The notes: generated by a model from the letters alone, not told the origin. A stretch of DNA of 64,000 nucleotides from Gemmobacter megaterium (GCF_900156815.1 NZ_FTOT01000002.1:310001-374000), one strand, 5' to 3'; shown: positions 35,909-46,150, counted from the first letter of the stretch. Translations and numbers: made by a program.

Positions 35909-36946
35909 ATGGGACTGTCCAAGACCATATGGTCGAAACCCGCCGAATACCTGTCGCAGTGTCGGCCACAGGCGCCGGTGATGTTCTTTGCGCCCGGCAT
36001 CCTGCACGATACGGCGCGACGGTTCATCGACGGCTTTCCCGGCCTTGTCAGCTATGCGGTCAGTGCGAACCCGCAGGATGTGGTGATCGAAAATCTGGCA
36101 GCGGCTGGCCTGCGCGGGTTTGATGTCACCTCGCGTGCCGAAATGCTGCTGATCCGCCGCCTCGCCCCCGAAGCCGCGATACATTGCGCCACCCCGATTC
36201 GCCGCCGGTCAGAGATTGCTGCAGCGGTGGCCTTGGGCCTGCGGTCCTATACGGTGGACAATGCATCGGATCTGACCCGGCTGATCGACCTAGTTCCGGC
36301 GCGTGGCGCCGGGATTTCGGTGCGTGTCCGGGTGCCACAGCCAGGAGCCGTCGCTGATGCTGGCTTAGGGTTCAGCGGATCGCCGGATTTGGCCGCCGAG
36401 CTTCTGGGCCGTATCGCCACCGCAGGTTTCGCTCCGTCGCTGACCTGCCAGCCCGATGCCCGAAGCACGGATCCGACAGTCTGGGAGACCCATATCCGCA
36501 CCGCTGCCGAGATCGCCGGGGCAGCCGATGTCACGCTTGCCCGGCTGAACCTGTGCGGCACCTTTCCCGCCGACCGATTGAACGGATCAGATCGGGATAC
36601 GGATACGAGCTTTGGGCGGATCGACAAGGCGGCGGCGGTGTTTGGCGCATCCCGCCCCGTACTGGTCTGCAATCCGGGGGGCGCGATGGTTGCCGACTCC
36701 TTCACCCTGGCCGCCCGCGCCCCGACGGTGGTCGATGACCGCCCCCTTCCGGCGCCAGACGGCGCATTTCTGGCGGCCCAGATACCGCTGCGCGCTGGCG
36801 CCAGTCGTCAATCGGTCGAGCGGCTGCCCGGCGCCAACGGAGATTACGTCTTGTTTCGCGGGATGGGGGCCGGGCCGGCATCCACCACCGCCTGTGGCGG
36901 ACCCTATGGCGATACAGGGATCGAAACGGTGCTGTCGATGGGCTGA
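35909..36946 (+). CDS. Type III PLP decarboxylase homologue lacking the active-site lysine
   Basis: A 345-residue homologue of ornithine/lysine decarboxylases (fold III), starting MGLSKTIW as in rhodobacterial members. The Schiff-base lysine of YAVKAN is replaced: here YAVSAN, Ser52. Other sites are also altered: the HPGTQ-type histidine segment is CQPDARS (180-186), the glycine-rich loop GGGF is CGTF (216-219), and EPGR is NPGG (255-258). The C-terminal CGPTCDS segment is missing and the protein is about 40 residues short. The frame is intact and the end GDYVLFRGMGA is conserved. Decarboxylation is very unlikely; a binding or regulatory role, or early decay, is possible. Confidence 0.8.
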   Translation: MGLSKTIWSKPAEYLSQCRPQAPVMFFAPGILHDTARRFIDGFPGLVSYAVSANPQDVVIENLAAAGLRGFDVTSRAEMLLIRRLAPEAAIHCATPIRRRSEIAAAVALGLRSYTVDNASDLTRLIDLVPARGAGISVRVRVPQPGAVADAGLGFSGSPDLAAELLGRIATAGFAPSLTCQPDARSTDPTVWETHIRTAAEIAGAADVTLARLNLCGTFPADRLNGSDRDTDTSFGRIDKAAAVFGASRPVLVCNPGGAMVADSFTLAARAPTVVDDRPLPAPDGAFLAAQIPLRAGASRQSVERLPGANGDYVLFRGMGAGPASTTACGGPYGDTGIETVLSMG

Positions 36947-36994
36947 TCGGGCCAGCCTGCCCGACAGGGGCAGGTCCGGCACCGGGCCACGGGA

Positions 36995-37867
36995 TCAGAC
37001 CCCTGCCGTTGGCTCCGCCTGATCCGCATCGCCAAGCCGGGTCGCTGCCACCCACCACTCCGGGCAGGCGCGGCGCAACAGGCCAGCTGCATCGGACGCG
37101 GCGGCAGCAGTGGCAAACAGGGCAAAGCATGTCGCCCCGGACCCGGACATGCGCGCCAGAAGCACATCGGGCAGCCCGGACAGACGCGCAAGCACGGCGC
37201 CAATCGCGGGGGCGACGGCGACGGCGGCGGCTTCCAGATCATTGCGGTGGCGCCGCAACCATTCGGCCAGGTCCGGGGCATCGGCGCAACGCGGCACCAC
37301 GGCGGGCATGGGCGCGCCGTCACGACGTGTCAGCGCCGCGAATACGGCAGGGGTGGGCACCGCGATACGTGGATTGGCCAGCACCGCCCATAGCGGTGGC
37401 AGCGGAGGCACCGGAGACAGATATTCGCCGATCCCTTGCATCCGGCAACTGCGCCCGTACAGACAGACCGGAACATCCGCCCCAAGCGCCAGTATCTGGG
37501 CTTCGCCGGGTGCGGGGCGCCCCCACAGCCGCGCCAGTGCCCGGACAGTCGCCGCCGCATCCGCCGACCCCCCCCCGATGCCCGAAGCGAGTGGCAAACG
37601 CTTGTCCAGGGTGATCCGCGCGCCCTGCCCGGTCATCCCGAACGCAGCAGCGGCCCGCAGCACCAGATTGTCGGTCCCGACCGCAAGCCCCGCGCCTTCG
37701 GGACCGATGACCTGCAAGGACAGGCGGTCGGCCGGGGCAAAGCTCAGATGATCGCCCATGTCGGCAAACGTGACCAGACTGTCGAGCAGATGATACCCGT
37801 CCGCCCTTCGCCCGGTGACATGAAGCGTCAGGTTGATCTTGGCAGGCGCCAGAACCGTCAGCGTCAT
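36995..37867 (-). CDS. ispE: 4-diphosphocytidyl-2-C-methyl-D-erythritol kinase
   Basis: GHMP kinase of the MEP isoprenoid pathway, 290 residues. N-terminal [20 protein letters not shown] (about 7-26) is the substrate-binding signature, [20 protein letters not shown] the ATP loop, and a third GHMP motif is [13 protein letters not shown]. It overlaps the TPR gene stop as ATGA, so they are coupled. Confidence 0.96.
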   Translation of the reverse strand: MTLTVLAPAKINLTLHVTGRRADGYHLLDSLVTFADMGDHLSFAPADRLSLQVIGPEGAGLAVGTDNLVLRAAAAFGMTGQGARITLDKRLPLASGIGGGSADAAATVRALARLWGRPAPGEAQILALGADVPVCLYGRSCRMQGIGEYLSPVPPLPPLWAVLANPRIAVPTPAVFAALTRRDGAPMPAVVPRCADAPDLAEWLRRHRNDLEAAAVAVAPAIGAVLARLSGLPDVLLARMSGSGATCFALFATAAAASDAAGLLRRACPEWWVAATRLGDADQAEPTAGV

Positions 37868-39564
37868 TTCCGGCCGCGTTCGGACAGGGCGGGCAGCCCT
37901 TCCTCGGCCAGGACGTCATCAAGCCCGATTTCCAGCTTGCGCCGGATGCGGGCGGCATCCTGTTCGGTCGGCCCAAAGGACAGCGCGCGGTGCCACTGGA
38001 ACCGTGCCTCGCTCAGGCGCCCCACGGCCCAATAGACATCGCCCAGATGGTCAGTGACAATCGGATCCACCGGCATCAGCAGCGACGCCCGCTCCATCTG
38101 GATCACCGCCTCGTCGTAGCGGCCAGTCAGGAAATAGCCCCATGCCAGGGAATCGATGATGTAGCCATCATCGGGCCGCTGTGCCACGGCGCGTTCGATC
38201 ATGCCAAGCGCCTCTGGGATCTTGTCGTTGCGATCAAGCAGCGAATACCCCAGATAGTTCAGCACCTGCGGTTGCTCGGGCCGCAATTCCAGCGCCTTGC
38301 GAAAATCCGGCTCTGCCTTGTCCCATTGTTTCGCCTGCTCCCATGCAATGCCGCGAGAGTAGTACAGGCCCCAATGACGCTCATCCGGGGCATCCACCAG
38401 GCTGATGGCGCGGGAATAGGCATCGGCGGCATCGGCGTACCGTTCTTCGCGGCGCAGCAGATCGCCCAGGGCGACATGAACCGACAGATACTGGCCGTGG
38501 CTGCGGACCAGGTCTTCGGCCGCGGCGATCGCATCGGCCTTGCGGTCAAGCTTGTACAACGCCTGCGTCTTGCCGGTCGCCGCAGCCAGATGGGCGGGCC
38601 TGTCCGTACCGATCCTGTCATAGGCGGCGATGGCCAGTTCCTCTTGCCCCAAAGCGTCAAGGACAGCCGCCGACAACAATATGGCATCGGCATGGTCGGC
38701 ACGCAGGAATTCGGCCATGCGGGCATGTACCAGAGTCTGGAGATCCGGCGCGTCGCCCTGAAAGACGACCGCCAGAACATAGAACACCTCGGCCATGCCG
38801 TCGCGGGGGCTGCGAACCGTATCAAAGGGGACCGGCGCCTCGGCCCGCAACCCAGCCCGCAGCGCATCAAGTTCCGGGTCGGTCGCAGAGGCGCCGAACA
38901 GATCATCCAGCCGGGCCAGCGCGGCATCATCGCGATCAAGCTGCGACAACACCTGTGCATGGGCAAAGACCGCCCGACGCATCCCCATCAGCGGGTTCTG
39001 GGCATCGCGGAACAGGGCATCGGCCCCTTCGAAATCGCCCACCATCCCCAGCGCGAGCGCCTTGTGATACAGCCCGAACACCTCAAGGCCCTGTGTCTTC
39101 GACAATTTGTCGAATTCTTCCAGCGCCTGCGCCATGCTGCCCGCGCCAAGATGCGCCCAACCGCGCACCAGGGGATCTATGACAGGCCCAAGAATCCGCA
39201 CCTCGGGATCCGCCAGATCGGCCAGCACCTGCGCGTAATCTTCCTGCACCAGCGTCGCGGTCAGCAACGTCATCGCAGCGATCTGGCTTTGCGCCCCAAG
39301 GCTGGCCAGACGGCGCGCCACCGGAACAGCACTGTCAAACTCCCCAAGGCCCACATAGGCCGTGATCAGCGCATCCAGCAGTTCGGGATTTGTCGCATCC
39401 TGTCCCAGCGCCCTGACCAGATAATCGCGCGCCGGTGCGAAATCCGTGGCGATATCTGCCGAACGGGCCGCCAGATAGGCTCCGGCCAGTTCGGCGCGGG
39501 CCGGAACCGGAAATATGGCAGCCAGGGCGCCAGCAAGGGCAAGGGCAATACGGGCTCGTCGCAT
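37864..39564 (-). CDS. Exported tetratricopeptide-repeat protein
   Basis: A 566-residue protein with a signal peptide ([18 protein letters not shown] ... ARA) and TPR motifs over nearly its whole length, for example [50 protein letters not shown] and [20 protein letters not shown]. It is conserved next to ispE in Rhodobacteraceae. Such proteins are usually periplasmic or outer-membrane-associated scaffolds; no partner can be named. The start at 39564 gives a proper signal peptide, whereas the open frame continues upstream without one. Confidence 0.87.
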   Translation of the reverse strand: MRRARIALALAGALAAIFPVPARAELAGAYLAARSADIATDFAPARDYLVRALGQDATNPELLDALITAYVGLGEFDSAVPVARRLASLGAQSQIAAMTLLTATLVQEDYAQVLADLADPEVRILGPVIDPLVRGWAHLGAGSMAQALEEFDKLSKTQGLEVFGLYHKALALGMVGDFEGADALFRDAQNPLMGMRRAVFAHAQVLSQLDRDDAALARLDDLFGASATDPELDALRAGLRAEAPVPFDTVRSPRDGMAEVFYVLAVVFQGDAPDLQTLVHARMAEFLRADHADAILLSAAVLDALGQEELAIAAYDRIGTDRPAHLAAATGKTQALYKLDRKADAIAAAEDLVRSHGQYLSVHVALGDLLRREERYADAADAYSRAISLVDAPDERHWGLYYSRGIAWEQAKQWDKAEPDFRKALELRPEQPQVLNYLGYSLLDRNDKIPEALGMIERAVAQRPDDGYIIDSLAWGYFLTGRYDEAVIQMERASLLMPVDPIVTDHLGDVYWAVGRLSEARFQWHRALSFGPTEQDAARIRRKLEIGLDDVLAEEGLPALSERGRK

Positions 39565-39655
39565 CGGGGGCAAAGCGGTTCTCCGGTCGGTCGCCCCCGA
39601 AGCTAGAGGCCCTTCGACGCCAAGGCAATCCGCCCCGGCGCCGTTCACGCAGGCG

Positions 39656-41308
39656 TCACATGTTGGGATAGTTCGGCCCGTCCCCGCCCTGCGGCGTGGT
39701 CCAGTTGATGTTCTGGCTGGGATCCTTGATGTCGCAGGTCTTGCAGTGCACGCAGTTCTGGAAATTGATCTGGAACCGCGCCTCGGCCCCTTCGCCGATC
39801 ACTTCGTAGACCCCGGCCGGGCAATAGCGCTGCGCCGGTTCGGCATATTCTGGCAGGTTCACTGCGATCGGGATCGACGGATCCTTCAGCTTCAGATGCG
39901 CAGGCTGGCTTTCCTCGTGGTTGGTAAAGCTGAAGGCGACGTTCGTCAGCCGGTCGAACGACAGCACCCCATCGGGGCGCGGATAGTCGATAGGCTTGAA
40001 ATCCTTCGCCTTGCCGGTCGAGGCCGCATCGGTCTTGCCATGCTTGAGGGTGCCGAACAGCGACAGGCCGGTCAGTGCATTGGTCCACATGTCGAACCCG
40101 CCCAGCGGCAAGGCTGCGGCCAGACCCAGCTTGGACCACAGCGGCTTCATGTTGCGGACAGGCTTGAGATCCTTGGCAATCGGGCCGCTGCGCACATCGG
40201 TTTCGTATCCGGTCAGCTCGTCGCCCTGACGGCCCGCCTTGATGGCGGCATGGGCAGCTTCCGCCGCGGTCTTGCCCGACAGCATGGCGTTGTGGTTGCC
40301 CTTGATGCGCGGCACGTTGACCATGCCCGCCGAACACCCCAGCAGCGCCACGCCCGGCGCCACCAGCTTGGGCAGGCTCTGCCAGCCGCCCTCGGTGATC
40401 GCCCGCGACCCATAGGCCACGCGCTTGCCGCCCTTCAACAGGTCGGCCACCATGGGATGGTGCTTGAACCGCTGGAATTCCATATAGGGGAAAAGATAGG
40501 GGTTCTTGTAGTTCAGGTGAACCACAAATCCGACATAAACCTGATTGTTCTCAAGGTGATAGATGAAGCTTCCACCCCCGGCGGCGTTGCCAAGGGGCCA
40601 GCCCATCGTATGGGTCACGGTGCCTTCGCGGTGCTTGTCCGGGTCGATTTCCCAGATTTCCTTGATGCCGATGCCGAATTTCTGCGGCTCCTTCCCGGCA
40701 GAGAGATCGTATTTCGCAATCACCTCTTTCGACAGGCTGCCCCGAACCCCTTCGCCCAACAGGACATATTTGCCCAGCAGTTCCATGCCCGGCTCGTACT
40801 GCGGTCCGGGAGTGCCATCGGCGTTCAGGCCCATTTCGCCCGCGACCACACCCTTGACCTCGCCGCCCGGCCCATAGACCAGCGCGCTACAGGCCATGCC
40901 GGGGAACACCTCGACCCCCAGTGCCTCGGCTTGCTCTGCCATCCAGCGGCAGACATTGCCCATGCTGACGATATAATTGCCGTGGTTGTGCATGAACGGC
41001 GGCATCGGCCAGTTCGGAATGCGCAACGATCCCGCCTCGCCAAGGATCAGGAAATTGTCATGGCGCACAGGAACGGTGATCGGGGCGCCGCGCTCTTTCC
41101 AGTCGGGAATCAGCGCATCAAGGCCCGAGGGGTCCAGAACCGCCCCCGACAGGATATGCGCGCCGACCTCTGACCCCTTTTCCAGCAACACGACCGACAG
41201 ATCGGGATCCAGTTGTTTCAGGCGGATGGCCGCCGACAGGCCCGCTGGCCCGCCGCCTACGATGACCACATCGTATTCCATCGACTCGCGTTCGATCGCT
41301 TCCGCCAT
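39656..41308 (-). CDS. Electron transfer flavoprotein-ubiquinone oxidoreductase
   Basis: Membrane-bound FAD/4Fe-4S enzyme passing electrons from ETF to ubiquinone. At 550 residues it is full length. The FAD motif VVIVGGGPAGLSAAIRLK begins near residue 14; GSEVGAHILSGAVLDP and the quinone-binding middle region follow. The C-terminal cluster domain has CPAGVYEV and CVHCKTCDIKDPSQNINW. Its substrate EtfAB is encoded at 51.6-53.3 kb, and acyl-CoA dehydrogenase at 12.1 kb. Confidence 0.96.
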   Translation of the reverse strand: MAEAIERESMEYDVVIVGGGPAGLSAAIRLKQLDPDLSVVLLEKGSEVGAHILSGAVLDPSGLDALIPDWKERGAPITVPVRHDNFLILGEAGSLRIPNWPMPPFMHNHGNYIVSMGNVCRWMAEQAEALGVEVFPGMACSALVYGPGGEVKGVVAGEMGLNADGTPGPQYEPGMELLGKYVLLGEGVRGSLSKEVIAKYDLSAGKEPQKFGIGIKEIWEIDPDKHREGTVTHTMGWPLGNAAGGGSFIYHLENNQVYVGFVVHLNYKNPYLFPYMEFQRFKHHPMVADLLKGGKRVAYGSRAITEGGWQSLPKLVAPGVALLGCSAGMVNVPRIKGNHNAMLSGKTAAEAAHAAIKAGRQGDELTGYETDVRSGPIAKDLKPVRNMKPLWSKLGLAAALPLGGFDMWTNALTGLSLFGTLKHGKTDAASTGKAKDFKPIDYPRPDGVLSFDRLTNVAFSFTNHEESQPAHLKLKDPSIPIAVNLPEYAEPAQRYCPAGVYEVIGEGAEARFQINFQNCVHCKTCDIKDPSQNINWTTPQGGDGPNYPNM

Positions 41309-41592
41309 TCCTGCCTCCGTGTCGGGTCGCGCGCCCGTGCGCGTGGGTTCATGCTGGCGCCTTGCTACCGAAGGGGGCGGCGGCGGTCAATCGTGACGCA
41401 ACATCATTGCGCCACAAGCAATTCCAGCGACATTCTTGTCTGCACCCCGCCTGGCGCGGACAGGGCCCGCACGGCGCCCGCCCAAGACACGGCCACACGC
41501 GCCCATCGGCGCCGCGCCGCAGCCAGCCAGCGCCCGTTGGCAAGGGGCTTGCATTCGCATCGCGCAGGGGTCAGGTATTGGAAAAGACCGTC

Positions 41593-41624
41593 AGGCGCCG
41601 CACCCCTTTTTCGGGGCGGCGCCT
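41593..41624 (+). promoter_or_regulatory. Hairpin in the greA leader
   Basis: AGGCGCCGC (41593-41601) pairs with GCGGCGCCT (41616-41624); after a bulged A, CCC/GGG extends the stem, leaving a T-rich loop. It ends about 20 bp before the greA ribosome site. There is no T run after it. It may be a leader structure comparable in position to the greA-leader RNA of enterobacteria, which is inference. The rest of the 337-bp ETF-QO/greA divergent gap shows no gene. Confidence 0.5.
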
Positions 41625-41645
41625 GTCTACACCAAGGGGCCGAAG

Positions 41646-42116
41646 ATGGAAAAGATCCCGATGACCCGGTCAGGGTTCGACACGCTGGACGCAGAACTGC
41701 GGCAGCTGAAATCCGCAGAACGCCCGGCCGTGATCCGCGCCATCGCGGAGGCGCGCGAACATGGCGATCTGTCCGAGAATGCAGAATACCACGCCGCTCG
41801 GGAAAAGCAGAGCTTCATCGAAGGCCGGATCAAGGAGCTGGAATCGATTCTGGGCAGGGCCGAGGTGATCGACACCGCGCGGCTGTCGGGGTCGATCAAG
41901 TTTGGCGCCCGCATCACCATCGTGGATGAGGATACCGAAGAAGAGCACCATTATCAGATCGTGGGCGAAGCCGAAGCCGACATCGAGCGTGGCCTGCTGA
42001 ACATCCGATCCCCCCTTGCCCGCGCCCTGATCGGCAAAGACGAAGGTGACAGCGTCGAAGTCCGCACCCCCGGCGGGGAACGCAGCTACGAGGTGATCTC
42101 GGTCCGCTACGAATAG
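41646..42116 (+). CDS. greA: Transcription elongation factor GreA
   Basis: RNA polymerase secondary-channel factor that rescues backtracked complexes by stimulating transcript cleavage. 156 residues: an N-terminal coiled coil with the acidic tip [18 protein letters not shown] (about 38-55) and a C-terminal FKBP-like domain ending [31 protein letters not shown] precedes the start. The next gene follows after 26 bp. Confidence 0.97.
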   Translation: MEKIPMTRSGFDTLDAELRQLKSAERPAVIRAIAEAREHGDLSENAEYHAAREKQSFIEGRIKELESILGRAEVIDTARLSGSIKFGARITIVDEDTEEEHHYQIVGEAEADIERGLLNIRSPLARALIGKDEGDSVEVRTPGGERSYEVISVRYE

Positions 42117-42142
42117 GCGGCTCCCGAAACAGGAGGCCCCGC

Positions 42143-43162
42143 ATGACCGACCCTAGACCGGATCGTCCGACAACGCTGGGCGCAGCGGTGCCGCGCGCAG
42201 ATGCGCCAAGGATCACCCTTACAGAAATCGTCGCCGGGTTGCTGAGCCTGATCTGGCTTGGCGTGGTGATCGGCTGGTTCACGCTGACCGGACCCGCCGA
42301 TGGTGACGCATCGGCCAGCGGGGCGCGCGACGGGTTTATCCTGAAGCTCTTCGTGGTCTTTCTGCCGATCGCGCTGATATGGGTCGCTGCCGTAACGTCC
42401 CGCACCATCCGCGATCTGAAGGACGAGGCCCGCCGCCTTCAGGTGGCGGTCGATGCGATGCGCCACAGCTATGTCCAGCAACAACAGGCCGCCGCTGCCG
42501 CGACCCGGCCCAGCGTGGAAAAACGGCTGGACGAGATCGCGGCATCGACGAAACAGGCCGAAACCGCCATCGTTACCTTCACCTCGTCGCGCCGCGATGG
42601 GGCTTTGGCCATGCGGCAGCCCCCTGCTCCGCCGCCACAGGTCGAGCAACCGGGGCTGGCCCTTGACCAGCCACCCGAGGATCAACGCCCGCCCATCGCG
42701 GTGGATGAATTCATCCGCGCGCTGAACTTTCCCGACAATGCCGAGGACAAGGAGGGATTTCGCTGCCTGCGCCTGGCACTGGAAGACCGCGAGGCGGCGC
42801 GGCTGATCCGCGCGGCACAGGATGTGCTGACCCTGCTGGCGCAAGACGGAATTTATGTCGATGACCTGCGCCCCGACCGCGCAAAACCCGAGGTATGGCG
42901 CAGGTTTGCCGCCGGCGAGCGCGGGCGGGCCATCGCGGCCTTGGGCGGGATCCGGGATCGGTCCTCCATCGCGCTGACCGCTGGCCGGATGCGCAACGAT
43001 ACGATCTTTCGGGACGCATCGCATCATTTCCTGCGCCAGTTCGACCGCAGCTTTCAAGTCTTCGAGAAAAGCGCGACCGATCAGGACATTGCCGAACTGG
43101 CCGATACCCGCACCGCCCGCGCCTTCATGCTGTTCGGGCGCGTGACAGGTGTGTTCGACTGA
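42143..43162 (+). CDS. Membrane-anchored coiled-coil protein of unknown function
   Basis: A 339-residue protein I recognise only as conserved in Rhodobacteraceae. Two membrane helices (about 27-50 and 70-87) flank a short loop; a predicted coiled coil follows (DLKDEARRLQVAVDAMRHSY, then VEKRLDEIAASTKQAE), a Pro-rich linker, and a helical C-terminal domain (ADEF-like VDEFIRALNFPDNAEDKEGF through RTARAFMLFGRVTGVFD). A strong AGGAGG site lies in front, and it is only 26 bp from greA, so the two are probably co-transcribed. No known motif gives a function. Confidence 0.75.
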   Translation: MTDPRPDRPTTLGAAVPRADAPRITLTEIVAGLLSLIWLGVVIGWFTLTGPADGDASASGARDGFILKLFVVFLPIALIWVAAVTSRTIRDLKDEARRLQVAVDAMRHSYVQQQQAAAAATRPSVEKRLDEIAASTKQAETAIVTFTSSRRDGALAMRQPPAPPPQVEQPGLALDQPPEDQRPPIAVDEFIRALNFPDNAEDKEGFRCLRLALEDREAARLIRAAQDVLTLLAQDGIYVDDLRPDRAKPEVWRRFAAGERGRAIAALGGIRDRSSIALTAGRMRNDTIFRDASHHFLRQFDRSFQVFEKSATDQDIAELADTRTARAFMLFGRVTGVFD

Positions 43163-43243
43163 ATCGCCGGGACCGGCGGGATCGCCCGTGGCCGCACGAC
43201 CCCGGCCCCCGCGCCCAAGAGCAGGTCTGTCACCGCGAAGGCT

Positions 43244-44104
43244 TCACGGGGTGAGGGACAATGTCCGCTCGCGCAGCATGGCCAGCCAGCCGCGCGGATC
43301 GGCGGACCAAGGGGCAATCTCCTGCGCGGGGATCGGCTCACCGATGACCGGCCGCTGCGGCTTGTTCAATGCCGCGCGGATTTCGTTCAGCAGCAAGCTC
43401 TGACGCAGGGTTGCCGAGGTTCTGGCCGCCCATTGATAGGCGCGGGTGTTCTGTCCGGGAAAGTGGATCGGCAGCACCGAAGCCCCCGAGCGCATCACCA
43501 TCTTGGCCGTGAACGGGTTCCACTCCGCCTCGACCGCCGGTCCCATCCATGTATCGGAATGGGCAACCCGGCCGGCCGGAAACAGCACGATGCAGCCCCC
43601 CGCCCTGAGCACCCGCATACATTCGGCGCGCATCGCAAGGCTTTCCTCGCGGGCGTTCTCCTCGTGCGGAAAAGGAACCGGCAGCATGAACTCTGCGATT
43701 TCGGGAATGCCGGTCAGCAGGGAGCGCGTCAGAATCTTGTAGTCCTGCCGCACCTGTCCGACCAGCCATGCGAGAACCATGCCATCAACCAGACCATGCG
43801 GATGATTGGCGACGACAACCAGCGGGCCGGTGGCCGGGATCCGGGCGATCTCGTGTGGCGGGGTCTGCACGTCGATCCCCATGACCTCCAGCGCCTGAGG
43901 CCAGAATGTCTGCCCGACGGGGGCGCCCTGCCGTTCGAACCTGCGGATCAGCGACAGCAACCTGGGCTTGGCCGTCAGCCATTCGATCGTGCGGATCGTG
44001 CCCGATTTCCAAGGGTTGGTGAAGGTTCCGGCATAGCTCAGGCGGCGCTTGTCATAGGGCTTGGGCGGTGACAGCGACGGAACCTCTGTGCCGGCCAATT
44101 TCAC
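43244..44104 (-). CDS. Lysophospholipid acyltransferase family protein
   Basis: A 286-residue PlsC-like acyltransferase. The catalytic HX4D motif is present as VVVANHPHGLVDGMVL (His and Asp about six residues apart in NHPHGLVD), and the acyl-acceptor motif as VLFPAGRVAHSD; GASVLPIHFPGQNTRAYQ is typical of the branch that includes ornithine-lipid and haemolysin-type acyltransferases. Substrate undetermined. It overlaps the HPr gene as ATGA at the end of the PTS cluster. Confidence 0.87.
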   Translation of the reverse strand: MKLAGTEVPSLSPPKPYDKRRLSYAGTFTNPWKSGTIRTIEWLTAKPRLLSLIRRFERQGAPVGQTFWPQALEVMGIDVQTPPHEIARIPATGPLVVVANHPHGLVDGMVLAWLVGQVRQDYKILTRSLLTGIPEIAEFMLPVPFPHEENAREESLAMRAECMRVLRAGGCIVLFPAGRVAHSDTWMGPAVEAEWNPFTAKMVMRSGASVLPIHFPGQNTRAYQWAARTSATLRQSLLLNEIRAALNKPQRPVIGEPIPAQEIAPWSADPRGWLAMLRERTLSLTP

Positions 44105-44370
44105 GCGTCCTCGCCAAAGCGGTTGGCAACCAGATGTTCCAGCGCCTTTGCCAGCGCCTCGGCCTCGGCGCCTGATGTCTCAACCTCGATGGTGGTGCCC
44201 TTGTGCGCGCCCAGCATCAACAACCCCATGATCGAATCGCCGGAAACCCGCATTCCGTCGCGGCTAACCATGGCAGTGGCATCGAACCCCTCGACCTGTT
44301 CGACAAAGCGGGCCGATGCGCGGGCGTGCAGCCCTTTTTCGTTCACAATACGCAAGCTGCGGGTGATCAT
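44101..44370 (-). CDS. ptsH: HPr phosphocarrier protein (regulatory PTS)
   Basis: An 89-residue HPr. The phosphorylated histidine lies in NEKGLHARASARFVEQVEG (His about 15-16) and the kinase target serine in MRVSGDSIMGLLML. Start at 44370 (MITRSLRIV). With EIIA, HprK and RapZ next to it but no sugar permease, it belongs to the regulatory PTS of alphaproteobacteria, controlled by HprK. Enzyme I is not in the window. Confidence 0.94.
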   Translation of the reverse strand: MITRSLRIVNEKGLHARASARFVEQVEGFDATAMVSRDGMRVSGDSIMGLLMLGAHKGTTIEVETSGAEAEALAKALEHLVANRFGEDA

Positions 44371-44810
44371 GCGCGCACCTCTCCAGAGCCGAGTTCCCGG
44401 CCATCTATATATTTGCGTCCAGCAACAAGCGCAGCCTGGGCCGCAGCGTCCAGCGGCAGGTGGCGGGACTGCGCAAGTTTCAGCAGCATCGGCACGTTGG
44501 CCCCTGTCAGGATATGGCGCGGGGCGGGGCCGCGCACCGCCTGGCACAGGTTGGCGGGAGAGCTGCCATGCAGATCGACCACCACCACCACACCATGCCC
44601 ATCGTCAACCGCATCGGCGGCGGCCCGAATCTCAGCGCCCTTTGCCTGCCTGTCATAGTCGGGATCTATGCTGATCGCGCGCACGCCTGCCAGCTTGCCG
44701 ACCACATGTTCGACAGCCGCCAGCAATTCGCGCGCGAGACCGCCATGGGCCACGACCACAATTCCGATTTCACCCGGCTTGTCCAAACCCATAACGGACT
44801 GGCCCATCAC
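44367..44810 (-). CDS. PTS EIIA component, mannose-family (regulatory)
   Basis: A 147-residue EIIA of the Man type. The phosphorylated histidine is in [16 protein letters not shown] (about 16-31), with [16 protein letters not shown] and [17 protein letters not shown] as further family marks. No IIB/IIC/IID subunits are near, so it presumably serves in phosphate-relay signalling rather than sugar uptake. It overlaps both rapZ and ptsH as ATGA. Confidence 0.92.
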   Translation of the reverse strand: MMGQSVMGLDKPGEIGIVVVAHGGLARELLAAVEHVVGKLAGVRAISIDPDYDRQAKGAEIRAAADAVDDGHGVVVVVDLHGSSPANLCQAVRGPAPRHILTGANVPMLLKLAQSRHLPLDAAAQAALVAGRKYIDGRELGSGEVRA

Positions 44811-45718
44811 CTGTCACCCTGCCCACGTCCCGCCAGGGGCTGGGCGCCCGATGGCGCCCTCTCCAGCTCCCGGTGGCGGCGGGAAATCTGCCATCCGGCC
44901 TGCTCTAGGGTATCGCCCAGTTTTTCTGCAACTGCAACAGACCTGTGCTGCCCGCCTGTGCATCCGAAACCTATCGTCAGATGTGCCTTGCCTTCCTCGA
45001 TATGCGCGGGCAGCAACATGCCGATCAGACCCCCGACACGATCAAAGAATTCGGCAAACCGCGAATCGCCGGCAACATAGGTTGCCACCTCGGGGCTGCG
45101 GCCATCCAGCTTGCGCAGCGCGGGCACCCAATAGGGATTGCGCAGGAACCGGCAGTCGAACACCATATCGACACCACGCGGAACGCCACGCTTGTAGCTG
45201 AAGGATTGCAGCGATACCGCCATGCGCTGCGCCGGTGTTGCCCCCATCCATGTCGCCACTTCGGCCTTGAGATCGTGGGGGGTGAAATCCGACGTGTCGA
45301 TCAGCAGATCGGCCCGCACCTTGACCGGCGCCAGCAGATCGGTTTCCCGCAGGATGCCCGTCAAGGGCGGCTCTGCCGGAAACAGCGGATGGCGGCGGCG
45401 GGTTTCCGAATAGCGCCGCTCCAGCACCTCGATGCGGCAATCGAGAAACATCACCTCAAGCGCAACACGCGGATCGGCGGTCAGCGTGTCAATCAGCTCG
45501 ATCAAGGCCGAGGACGAGAAATCGCGGTTTCGGACATCCACCCCCAGAGCGATCGACCGGCCCAGCGGCGGCCCGTCCAGCAGACGGGGGATCAGCGACA
45601 ACGGAAGGTTGTCGATGGTTTCGCAGCCCAGATCCTCCAACGCGCTGATAGCCGTGGACCGCCCGGCGCCCGAGGGGCCAGTGACCAGGATCAGACGTTG
45701 TTGCGTGACATCCGACAT
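44807..45718 (-). CDS. rapZ: RNase adapter / nucleotide-binding protein RapZ
   Basis: P-loop protein of 303 residues. Walker A is [14 protein letters not shown] (about 12-25); Walker B-like and [12 protein letters not shown] follow. The C-terminal domain has [18 protein letters not shown], the signature of the RapZ RNA-binding and glucosamine-6-phosphate sensing half. In enterobacteria it targets GlmZ for RNase E; in alphaproteobacteria it travels with hprK and the PTS genes and its target is not defined. Confidence 0.94.
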   Translation of the reverse strand: MSDVTQQRLILVTGPSGAGRSTAISALEDLGCETIDNLPLSLIPRLLDGPPLGRSIALGVDVRNRDFSSSALIELIDTLTADPRVALEVMFLDCRIEVLERRYSETRRRHPLFPAEPPLTGILRETDLLAPVKVRADLLIDTSDFTPHDLKAEVATWMGATPAQRMAVSLQSFSYKRGVPRGVDMVFDCRFLRNPYWVPALRKLDGRSPEVATYVAGDSRFAEFFDRVGGLIGMLLPAHIEEGKAHLTIGFGCTGGQHRSVAVAEKLGDTLEQAGWQISRRHRELERAPSGAQPLAGRGQGDR

Positions 45719-45721
45719 GGA

Positions 45722-46150
45722 TCAATCCTTGCGACCCATTAGGATATAGTGGCGGATCGCCGCCGCAAAATGCCCGCTCACGGGACCGTGGACAACCTCC
45801 ACCGCATGATTATGCAACAGCATGTTGCGCCGCTGCGGCAGACGGGCGGTTTCGGCCTGCCCCAGATCCACCGCCAGCACGATCTGCGCCTGCGGTTGCA
45901 GCGCCGCATTCAACAGCCCGATTCCGCGCGCCTCGATCAAGGCGGGCAATCCGGGGGGGGCCGTGGCGCACAGCCGCGCCCCGTCGCGGTTCAACAGGAC
46001 ACGATCATCGGCCACCAATGCGGCCCCAAGCGCCATGAGTTGCAGCGCAAGCGCGGACTTGCCAGAACCGGAAGGGCCAAGGATCAGCGCACCGCGGTCT
46101 CCGAAAGCGATGCAGGTGGCATGAATCACCTGCCCTGGCCCCTCTGTCAC
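45722..46150 (-). CDS. hprK: Short-form HPr kinase/phosphorylase
   Basis: A 142-residue protein corresponding only to the catalytic C-terminal half of Gram-positive HprK (about 310 residues). The P-loop GPSGSGKSALALQLM is near 25-39, LVADDRVLLNRDGARL supplies the catalytic Asp region, and IEARGIGLLNA is the HprK signature. The short form is the norm in alphaproteobacteria. It overlaps chvG as ATGA, linking the two-component system to the PTS. Confidence 0.92.
   Translation of the reverse strand: MTEGPGQVIHATCIAFGDRGALILGPSGSGKSALALQLMALGAALVADDRVLLNRDGARLCATAPPGLPALIEARGIGLLNAALQPQAQIVLAVDLGQAETARLPQRRNMLLHNHAVEVVHGPVSGHFAAAIRHYILMGRKD

Noticed and set aside
36956-36974. CCTGCCC/GGGCAGG hairpin between the decarboxylase homologue and ispE
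   Set aside because: Seven base pairs without a T run; too weak to call a terminator in such GC-rich DNA.
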